Source: JBBIUS01 sp037440105 (GTDB taxonomy: Bacteria; Patescibacteriota; Patescibacteriia; XYB2-FULL-38-15). Taken from it: a stretch of 17,493 nucleotides of DNA. Both the position numbers and the translations under genes were made by a program. Below the pieces are notes generated by a model. That model ran no database searches. It was given only the letters and a program-made list of their open reading frames with translations, and had not been told where the DNA came from. Each line of letters starts with the position of its first letter. Within the stretch, counting starts at the first letter, position 1. The DNA lies in assembly GCA_037440105.1 (NCBI GenBank), contig JBBIUS010000016.1, positions 1 through 17,493 of the forward strand, read 5' to 3'. Shown here in pieces: positions 12,657-17,493 of the stretch.

Positions 12657-13292
12657 TTACTCTCCGTCTCCTCCTATTTCATAACCGGCAGACGGCGGTT
12701 CGTACGGAATGCCGCACCAAGGGCAGTAAGCAAAATCTTTCGCTCCCCCTCGCCCGCAGTTTTGACACCGCTTGCGGAATCCTCTTTCTCTGGCAAGGTA
12801 ATCAATTTTAGCGAGGTGATCATAACATTCTGTGTGACAAAAAGGACAAAAAGTTACTTCTTCACTTTGACTATCTTTAACTCCGCCGTCTTTGCGTTCG
12901 CTCTTTTTGTAGCCGCATAATTCGCAGATAAGCGTATATTCGTCTACAAATTGATTCCCAGCGCCAATCTCTTCCCAAAAGCAGACAGCGCTTGCGCCGC
13001 ACTTTGGACAAGTTACCTTGCCTCTGACCATGGCTTCCTCCTTTACTTCTCTTCGTACGGAATGATTTTCTCTTCTTTCCTCCAAACAAGTTTCTTCCAA
13101 ACAATTTTCCTCACGATTTTCACTAATTTTTGATGAACACCCACAATTTTGACAGTAGAGAAAAAAACGGTTATCTGGTTCTTCTTTGTCATAACCAAAT
13201 TCTTTGCAAATTTCATCCCAAAAACGAGTTGCTCCTGACCCGCATTTGTGACATTTAGGCTTAAGACGCAAAATCGACGCCTCGCTCCCCAT
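12657..13292 (-). CDS. Multi-zinc-ribbon protein of unknown function
   Basis: A 211-residue acidic protein with repeated CxxC knuckles: C14/C17 with C47/C50, C95/C98 with C123/C126, C149/C152 with C176/C179, and a final C190/C193. The first two ribbons are diverged copies of one module: CxxCG, four to six residues, FW-E-I, then YxLxCxxCG. AAAGGAGG precedes the ATG at 13292 by 5-6 nt. A second, equally good AAAGGAGG sits 5 nt before the internal Met88 (13031), so the gene looks like a fusion of two ribbon genes, or it also yields a 124-residue product. The linker (about 55-87) is charged and holds a short duplication, NCLEETCLEE. The gene follows another ribbon gene by 14 bp, and the pair shares a terminator. 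Function is not recognised; nucleic-acid or protein binding is plausible. Confidence 0.8.
   Translation of the reverse strand: MGSEASILRLKPKCHKCGSGATRFWDEICKEFGYDKEEPDNRFFLYCQNCGCSSKISENREENCLEETCLEERRENHSVRREVKEEAMVRGKVTCPKCGASAVCFWEEIGAGNQFVDEYTLICELCGYKKSERKDGGVKDSQSEEVTFCPFCHTECYDHLAKIDYLARERGFRKRCQNCGRGGAKDFAYCPWCGIPYEPPSAGYEIGGDGE
13031..13044 (-). promoter_or_regulatory. Internal ribosome binding site and start inside the zinc-ribbon gene
   Basis: AAAGGAGG at 13037-13044 is followed after 5 nt by ATG (13029-13031), in frame with the long gene at Met88. Quality and spacing equal those of the annotated starts around it. Confidence 0.7.
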
Positions 13293-13306
13293 AACTCCCT
13301 CCTTTA

Positions 13307-13489
13307 TTACTTTTTAACTTTCTTATTGCTCTTTACTCTTTTAGACTGCTTAACTTTTTTTACCAATGATTTTACATAACCACAATTTTCGCAATAAAAC
13401 AAGATAGCATTGCAAAATCCATCAAAATAATAAAAAGAACTAGGTGTGCCGCATCTTTGACATGCTGGGAAAAATTTTTCTTTAGTCAC
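13307..13489 (-). CDS. Small single zinc-ribbon protein
   Basis: A 60-residue protein with one ribbon, CQRCG near the start and CENCGY about 25 residues later, and a very basic tail (VKKVKQSKRVKSNKKVKK). The ribbon has the same plan as the first two ribbons of the downstream gene, including the aromatic pair after the first knuckle. A frame extends to 13525, but AAGGAG 5 nt before GTG at 13489 marks GTG as the start. It is the first gene of a two-gene unit, 14 bp ahead of the multi-ribbon gene, with a TTGACA -35 upstream. The basic tail suggests contact with nucleic acid, but no function is recognised. Confidence 0.75.
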   Translation of the reverse strand: MTKEKFFPACQRCGTPSSFYYFDGFCNAILFYCENCGYVKSLVKKVKQSKRVKSNKKVKK

Positions 13490-13530
13490 TGTTTCTCCTT
13501 CTTTGATCAAGGGCATAAATGCCAAAAATA

Positions 13531-13559
13531 ATCTTCTAACTTTTTTTGATTTTTGTCAA
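13531..13559 (-). promoter_or_regulatory. Likely promoter of the zinc-ribbon operon
   Basis: The minus strand has a perfect -35 TTGACA at 13554-13559. At 17-bp spacing the -10 is a poor GAAGAT (13531-13536); TAGAAG at shorter spacing is the alternative. Confidence 0.45.
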
Positions 13560-13671
13560 GGATTAAAGTAAAATAATAAAACAATTTACCAGTTATCAAT
13601 TGCCATCAGTAGCCAAATCATAGTCTAAAATTAAGTAATAGTAATTAAGTAATTTTATTTAAATCTATTCC

Positions 13672-14952
13672 ATGACATTTTTATCAAAATTTGATCCAGA
13701 AATCGCCAATGCAATTGAAAACGAAATAAACCGCCAGCGGTCTGGTTTAGAAATGATTGCTTCAGAAAATATTGTAAGCCGCGCCGTTCTGGAAGCAATG
13801 GGCACGCCGCTGACCAACAAATACGCTGAGGGTTATCCCGGCAAACGCTATTACGGTGGAAACCAATTTATTGATGTCGTAGAAAATCTAGCCATTGAGC
13901 GAGCTAAAAAAATCTTTAATGCTGAACACGCCAATGTCCAGCCGCATTCTGGCACGCAAGCAAACATGGCTGCTTATGCAGCGCTTCTTAATCCTGGCGA
14001 CAAAATTCTTGCTATGAATTTAGCCCACGGCGGTCATTTATCCCACGGCGCGCCAGTAAATTTTTCTGGAAAACTTTATAATGTTGTTTTTTACGGAGTA
14101 GAAAAGACGACTGGCCGCATCAACATGGACGAAGTTCGCGCCATCGCCGAAAAAGAAAGACCAAAATTGATTTTAACCGGCGCTTCGGCTTACCCGCGAA
14201 AAATTGATTTTTCTGCTTTCCGAAAAATCGCTGATGAAATTGGGGCGTATTTGATGGCTGACATTGCCCACATCGCTGGCTTAGTTGCCGCGAAAATCCA
14301 TCCTGATCCAGTTCCGGTTTGTGATGTTGTAACAACTACAACTCATAAAACGCTCCGTGGGCCACGCGGAGCCTTGGTCTTATGCAAAATCACTGACCGA
14401 TTACGACCTAAAGACAAAAAAAATCTAGCCCAAAAAATTGATTCAGCTGTCTTCCCAGGAATTCAGGGCGGACCGCTAGAGCACGTTATCGCTGCCAAGG
14501 CCGTGGCATTCTTAGAAGCGCTTCAACCCGACTTTGTTGAATACCAGAAACAAGTTGTGGCTAACGCTAAAATTTTAGCCGATACACTTATGGCCGGCGG
14601 CCTTGAATTAGTGTCAGGCGGCACAGACAACCACTTAATCTTAGTTGACCTCACCAACGCTGGTTTGACAGGCAAACAAGTAGAGCGTGCATTAGAAGAA
14701 GCGGACATCTATGTCAACAAAAATATGATTCCCTACGACACAAGAAAACCGACTGACCCATCAGGTATTCGCCTTGGCACGCCGGCTTTAACCACCCGCG
14801 GAATGAAAGAAGCAGAGATGAGATTGGTCGGCGAAATGATTGTTAAGATTATAAAAAATATTGATAATGAAAATATAAAAAAAGAAGTCCGCGAAAGCGT
14901 TCGCGAACTTGTGGCAAAATTCCCGATTTATCCTGGACTCTCGGTGTTCTAA
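13672..14952 (+). CDS. glyA: Serine hydroxymethyltransferase
   Basis: GlyA interconverts serine and glycine with tetrahydrofolate and feeds methylene-THF to FolD, whose gene is downstream on the same strand. The protein is 426 residues, normal for bacterial SHMT. It shows SGLEMIASENIVS, TNKYAEGYPGKRYYGG, PHSGTQANMAAY, the DIAHIAGL segment and the PLP-binding Lys226 in TTTTHKTLRGPRG. The C-terminal GIRLGTPALTTRGM is intact. No Shine-Dalgarno site precedes the ATG. The upstream AT-rich gap contains short AAGTAAT repeats. The stop codon overlaps that of a small convergent gene by 2-3 bp. Confidence 0.97.
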   Translation: MTFLSKFDPEIANAIENEINRQRSGLEMIASENIVSRAVLEAMGTPLTNKYAEGYPGKRYYGGNQFIDVVENLAIERAKKIFNAEHANVQPHSGTQANMAAYAALLNPGDKILAMNLAHGGHLSHGAPVNFSGKLYNVVFYGVEKTTGRINMDEVRAIAEKERPKLILTGASAYPRKIDFSAFRKIADEIGAYLMADIAHIAGLVAAKIHPDPVPVCDVVTTTTHKTLRGPRGALVLCKITDRLRPKDKKNLAQKIDSAVFPGIQGGPLEHVIAAKAVAFLEALQPDFVEYQKQVVANAKILADTLMAGGLELVSGGTDNHLILVDLTNAGLTGKQVERALEEADIYVNKNMIPYDTRKPTDPSGIRLGTPALTTRGMKEAEMRLVGEMIVKIIKNIDNENIKKEVRESVRELVAKFPIYPGLSVF

Positions 14953-15134
14953 TCTAGCCGCTTGCCTGCTCTTTCAATGAGCTCGCCACAGAGAGCGAGC
15001 GGTGTAATAATCGCCAGACTAAAACCCATAAATGCAAGGAAACTGCCGTAAAGGACGATTCCTGTTGCTACTTCTAGAGCTATACCGAAACGGTTTCTAA
15101 AATCAACCACATGTGATGACAAAAAATTAGCCAT
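14949..15134 (-). CDS. Small membrane protein
   Basis: A 61-residue protein, MANFLSSHVVDFRNRFGIAL at the start, then a long hydrophobic stretch (about 17-48) that could form one long or two short membrane helices, and a charged end, ERAGKRLD. AAGGAGG lies 7 nt before the ATG. The tail overlaps the glyA stop codon on the other strand. No family is recognised. It belongs to a group of three small membrane genes on this strand between glyA and folD. Confidence 0.65.
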   Translation of the reverse strand: MANFLSSHVVDFRNRFGIALEVATGIVLYGSFLAFMGFSLAIITPLALCGELIERAGKRLD

Positions 15135-15231
15135 CTTTTTCCTCCTTCTAATTTAACCCTACTACTTTGGATATAAAAATCAATCCCTGTTCAAATAATT
15201 GACGGGAAAAAACTTGCCTTCCAAACAAGAT

Positions 15232-15264
15232 GAAAATAAAAAATTTCGCGAACGTGTTCGCGAA
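15232..15264 (-). terminator. Intrinsic terminator of the small membrane operon
   Basis: On the minus strand TTCGCGAAC-AC-GTTCGCGAA makes a 9-bp perfect hairpin, directly followed by ATTTTTTATTTTC. It lies 26 bp past the stop of the 15291-15440 gene. Confidence 0.8.
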
Positions 15265-15290
15265 CCTGCGTCAAGGATCATTTTTGTGTT

Positions 15291-15440
15291 TCAGACATTA
15301 TAACGCAGCTTGACTTCATCAATGAGCATCTTGCAGACGAAAGGGGCAATCTTAGTCAACATGTAATAGCCTAAAAATGCAACGCTTGCCCCAAGTTCAA
15401 CGGCCTTTGCGAGTCCTGGCCTAATCTTGCCAAAAAGCAT
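15291..15440 (-). CDS. Very small membrane protein
   Basis: A 49-residue frame begins MLFGKIRPGLAKAVELGASV, with one membrane segment (about 15-36, including VAFLGYYML), and ends in KLRYNV then TGA. The ATG at 15440 follows AGGAGG by 6 nt. Another ATG six bases upstream abuts the site and is less likely. It lies 33 bp after the stop of the 160-residue membrane gene, and a terminator follows, so the two form an operon. No family is recognised. Confidence 0.65.
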   Translation of the reverse strand: MLFGKIRPGLAKAVELGASVAFLGYYMLTKIAPFVCKMLIDEVKLRYNV

Positions 15441-15473
15441 GGTCATCCTCCTATCTCCTAATGTCACATATCT

Positions 15474-15956
15474 CTACATATTTCTATTGATGTCGTAGGG
15501 AAAAGCAGAATTTCCATGATTCGGCTCATGAAAAACTTCGTAAATCGGCCCAAAGACAACAAATAACAAAAAGAAAATCGTCCCGTAAACACCGAGATAC
15601 ACGAAAAATTTAGACCAAGTCTCAATCCAAGCGTGAACCACTGCCATGAGAGGAGTGATGACAAGAAAAATAATCAAGCCGCCAAATAAAGCTGATTTAT
15701 ATTCTTCCCTCGACTGTCTCATTTTCTCCCCGAGTCCCCAAACTGCCTTAATAATCACATAAATCAAAAAAAACGGAACAACAACCAGACTTACCGCTGC
15801 GTACATCAAAAAACAAAAAACCAGAAGTGTACCTACCAGAGCCAAAGGTACCCAAGACCACCAAGGATTTTTGGCCTTATTTGTTGCTACAAGAATAAGA
15901 CACCCAACAAAAATAGTCACTGCTGAAAATAAGAAAACCAAATTTAAAGAACTCAT
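15474..15956 (-). CDS. Integral membrane protein, about four transmembrane helices
   Basis: A 160-residue protein with hydrophobic segments at about 5-25, 36-58, 60-72 and two more around 88-108 and 116-134, so four or five membrane helices. A KNPWWSWVPL turn follows the first, and a charged loop GEKMRQSREEYKS sits in the middle. AAAGGAGG precedes the ATG by 6 nt. A good promoter overlaps the start of the divergent folD. It heads a two-gene operon with the 49-residue membrane protein. I do not recognise the family; the WW turn resembles small DUF-type membrane proteins common in this group of bacteria. Confidence 0.75.
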   Translation of the reverse strand: MSSLNLVFLFSAVTIFVGCLILVATNKAKNPWWSWVPLALVGTLLVFCFLMYAAVSLVVVPFFLIYVIIKAVWGLGEKMRQSREEYKSALFGGLIIFLVITPLMAVVHAWIETWSKFFVYLGVYGTIFFLLFVVFGPIYEVFHEPNHGNSAFPYDINRNM

Positions 15957-15977
15957 TTTACCCTCCTTTCATAAATT

Positions 15978-16006
15978 ATTTTATCACTAAAAATAAAAAA
16001 AATCAA
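15978..16006 (-). promoter_or_regulatory. Promoter of the small membrane operon, overlapping the folD start
   Basis: The minus strand has -35 TTGATT (16001-16006), a 17-bp spacer and -10 TAAAAT (15978-15983). The -35 touches the folD ATG, so expression of the two divergent genes may compete. Confidence 0.65.
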
Positions 16007-16851
16007 TGCCAGCAAAAATTATTAATGGAAAAAAAATCGCTGCGGAAATCCGCGCTGAAACAAAAAAAGAAATTGCCGAACTAGGTATCACACCTGGATT
16101 GGCTGTTATTTTAGTTGGCGCTGACCCAGCTTCACACTTGTATGTAAGTTTAAAAGAACGAGCTTGCGCCGAAGTCGGCATTCACTTTGAAAAATATTTA
16201 TTTTTTGCCACTGAACCAGAAGAAAAAATAATAAAAAAAATCCAGGAATTGAACAATAATCATGATATTCACGGCATTTTGGTCCAATTGCCGTTGCCGT
16301 CAAATTTTAATGAAAGTAAAATTGTCGCTACTGTTGACCCCAAAAAAGATGCAGATGGTTTTCACCCAGGTAATATCGAAAAATTGCTACGCGACGAGCC
16401 GACCATTGTTCCTCCAGTGATTTCTGGGATTTTAAAATTAATTGAAGCAACCGGCGAAGAAATTATAAATAAAAAAATTGCCGTTCTAGCGAACAGCGAA
16501 ACTTTTATCAGACCTCTTAAAAAAATTTTAGAAAAAGACAATCAAGTTGTTTATGCTATTACTCCAGAAAAAACTTCATCAGTAACTCGCGATGCAGATG
16601 TAATTATTACAGCCCTGGGTCAGCCAAAATTTTTAACCAGTGAAATGATTAAAGATGGCGCACTTATTATTGATGTAGGTACTACGCGATTGGAAGACGG
16701 CACGTTAGTTGGTGATGTTGATTTTGAATCCGTTTCGCAAAACGCCGGCTGGGTTACTCCGGTCCCAGGCGGTGTCGGCCCAATGACTGTAGCAATGCTT
16801 TTAAAAAATGTAGTAGAACTTGCAAAACAAAAAAGAGATAATGAAGATTAG
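16006..16851 (+). CDS. folD: Bifunctional methylene-THF dehydrogenase / cyclohydrolase FolD, divergent
   Basis: FolD oxidises methylene-THF from GlyA and hydrolyses the product to formyl-THF. The 281-residue length is standard. The folate site is kept: Tyr46 and Lys50 in HLYVSLKERACAEVGI, Gln94 in VQLPLP, Asp117 in DADGFHPGNI, and the end motif TPVPGGVGPMTVAML. Two usual motifs are altered. The PCTPxG segment reads PPVISG (136-141). The NADP-binding GRSxxVGKP segment is replaced by ANSETFIRP (162-170), and the following CHSxT strand by AITPEKT. The cyclohydrolase side thus looks intact, while cofactor binding may differ or be lost. No Shine-Dalgarno site is seen, and the start overlaps a divergent promoter. 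The glyA gene on the same strand fits a one-carbon pair. Confidence 0.92.
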   Translation: MPAKIINGKKIAAEIRAETKKEIAELGITPGLAVILVGADPASHLYVSLKERACAEVGIHFEKYLFFATEPEEKIIKKIQELNNNHDIHGILVQLPLPSNFNESKIVATVDPKKDADGFHPGNIEKLLRDEPTIVPPVISGILKLIEATGEEIINKKIAVLANSETFIRPLKKILEKDNQVVYAITPEKTSSVTRDADVIITALGQPKFLTSEMIKDGALIIDVGTTRLEDGTLVGDVDFESVSQNAGWVTPVPGGVGPMTVAMLLKNVVELAKQKRDNED

Positions 16852-16885
16852 AAATCCGATTGCAAGCAGTCGGATTTATAATCTT
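16852..16885 (+). terminator. Possible folD terminator
   Basis: AAATCCGA and TCGGATTT form an 8-bp stem with a 10-nt loop directly after the folD stop. The T run (ATAATCTTTTG) is weak. Confidence 0.45.
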
Positions 16886-16915
16886 TTGTAAAACCAGAAA
16901 AAATAACAAAATGCA

Positions 16916-16957
16916 TTTTCTCCACTTTTTTCACGATCGTGAAAAAAGTGGAGAAAA
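16916..16957. repeat. Perfect 42-bp palindrome
   Basis: Two 21-bp arms without spacer, centred on GATC (TTCACGATCGTGAA), with outer parts TTTTCTCCAC and GTGGAGAAAA. Not one mismatch occurs. It lies between the convergent ends of folD and cutA. The outward ends are T then A, the reverse of the terminator arrangement. Confidence 0.95.
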
Positions 16958-17084
16958 AAATTAAATCTAAAAACAAAACTTAATCTAGTCCAAATAATCT
17001 TTATTCGCAGCGCGCTCTTCATAACAATGCATATTCATTGCCATTGCTAGCGAGACCACTCTAATGAAATGAAATCTCGAAAAA
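16958..17084. other. Gene-free gap before cutA
   Basis: Nothing firm is seen. A CGAGA/TCTCG inverted repeat (about 17050-17076) lies just past the cutA stop, and short open frames on the minus strand lack start signals. Confidence 0.3.
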
Positions 17085-17390
17085 TCATTTAACCGCTAAA
17101 TTTAACCAGTTTAAATATTCTTTATTAATCTTGTTTGCCCTCCACCCAACAATGCACGGCTCTTCGTAGCTGTGCAATTTTTTTATCACTTTTTCTACTG
17201 CCTTAAAATGCCGCTCCTGCGTTTTCAAAATTAGTGCCACTTCACGAACTTTTTCCACTTTTCTCTTCCAAACATAAGATCCACGAATCGACCACCAATT
17301 TGTGCAACCAACTAAGCGCGCTTTTAGAAGCGCAGACGCGATTTTTTCTGCCTCTTTTTCATTCTCACAAGTTGTATAAATAAATATCAT
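17085..17390 (-). CDS. cutA: Divalent-cation tolerance protein CutA
   Basis: A 101-residue protein of CutA1 length, beginning MIFIYTTCENEKEAEKIASA. It has the characteristic LVGCTNWWSIRGSYVWKRKV stretch, where most homologues have a C-x-N/I core followed by S-x-Y-x-W-x-G/K, then EVALILKTQ and the end block LHSYEEPCIVGW. CutA forms stable ferredoxin-like trimers. Its link with copper tolerance is from E. coli, and its general role is unclear. The start has no Shine-Dalgarno site; AACTGG-CGA-CCAGTT, an inverted repeat, lies right in front of the ATG. The usual final P-x-I is followed by a slightly different tail, RANKINKEYLNWL. Confidence 0.93.
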   Translation of the reverse strand: MIFIYTTCENEKEAEKIASALLKARLVGCTNWWSIRGSYVWKRKVEKVREVALILKTQERHFKAVEKVIKKLHSYEEPCIVGWRANKINKEYLNWLNLAVK

Positions 17391-17392
17391 AG

Positions 17393-17431
17393 AACTGGTC
17401 GCCAGTTATCAGTTCACGGTTCACGGATTTT
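17393..17431. repeat. Heptamer array upstream of cutA
   Basis: Units CAGTTAT, CAGTTCA, CGGTTCA, CGGATTT repeat every 7 bp, preceded by the AACTGGTCGCCAGTT inverted repeat. The array also supplies the stop codon of the next minus-strand gene. Confidence 0.7.
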
Positions 17432-17493
17432 GTTTAACCGATTTTTTTAAACCGTTAAGCATTTTAACTAAAGTGTTTATGTGATCGTAAATA
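17421..17493 (-). CDS. C-terminal end of a gene cut by the window edge, perhaps a four-helix bundle protein
   Basis: The minus strand is open for 23 codons from the window edge to TGA at 17421 and ends TLVKMLNGLKKSVKQNP. The KMLNGLxKSxK pattern resembles the last helix of four-helix bundle (23S rRNA intervening-sequence) proteins, which are common in this type of genome. The piece is too short for a firm call. Confidence 0.45.
   Translation of the reverse strand, partial: IYDHINTLVKMLNGLKKSVKQNP

Noticed and set aside
16916..16957. parS centromere site
   Set aside because: The core TTCACGATCGTGAA differs from the usual TTTCACGTGAAA, and no parA or parB gene is nearby.
16978..17084. A tRNA or a small gene in the gap before cutA
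   Set aside because: No cloverleaf could be drawn, and the 24-codon frame ending at about 16986 has no ribosome site or recognisable product.

Overview
The window looks like a chromosomal piece from a Candidate Phyla Radiation (Patescibacteria, probably Parcubacteria-like) bacterium. The basis is: short core proteins, an AT-rich background, conserved genes with no Shine-Dalgarno sequence, a bacterial Elp3, a pyruvoyl arginine decarboxylase, and many short-period palindromic repeats both between genes and in frame inside housekeeping genes. The standard bacterial code fits: secA and murB are read through without internal TGA, and murB ends at TGA. Lineage placement is inference from gene style, not from a marker phylogeny.

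Layout. 1-5213 is a minus-strand core run: secA (cut by the window edge), a decayed flavodoxin-type reductase, pyruvoyl-dependent arginine decarboxylase, hpf/raiA and murB. 5220-7600 is a GC-richer accessory island on the minus strand. It holds a small Cys-rich gene with its own promoter and terminator, then a divergent IS110-like (Transposase_20) gene. Directly behind the stop of that gene lie four tandem hairpins with a constant loop motif and changing stems, ended by a strong terminator. 7700-8501 is a KamA-type radical SAM enzyme on the plus strand. 8596-9990 is murC (minus). 10092-12487 is a divergent pair: a Trm9-like methyltransferase (minus) and Elp3 (plus), which would fit a wobble-uridine tRNA modification module. 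12606-13559 carries two zinc-ribbon genes (minus). 13672-16851 is glyA and folD (plus, one-carbon folate metabolism), with three small membrane-protein genes on the opposite strand between them. 17085-17390 is cutA (minus), and the window ends in the last codons of another minus-strand gene.

Two patterns run across the window. First, arrays of variable 7-bp units, often arranged as two opposed arms, occupy many intergenic gaps and also sit in frame in secA, murB (twice) and elp3. Second, the genes fall into two expression classes. The conserved genes show no Shine-Dalgarno sequence, and some seem leaderless. The seven accessory genes all have a strong AGGAGG-type site. Several of them also have a consensus promoter with 17-bp spacing and an intrinsic terminator.

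The most promising unexplained system is the IS110-like gene with its downstream hairpin array (6056-7591). The heptamer arrays are the most pervasive unexplained structure.
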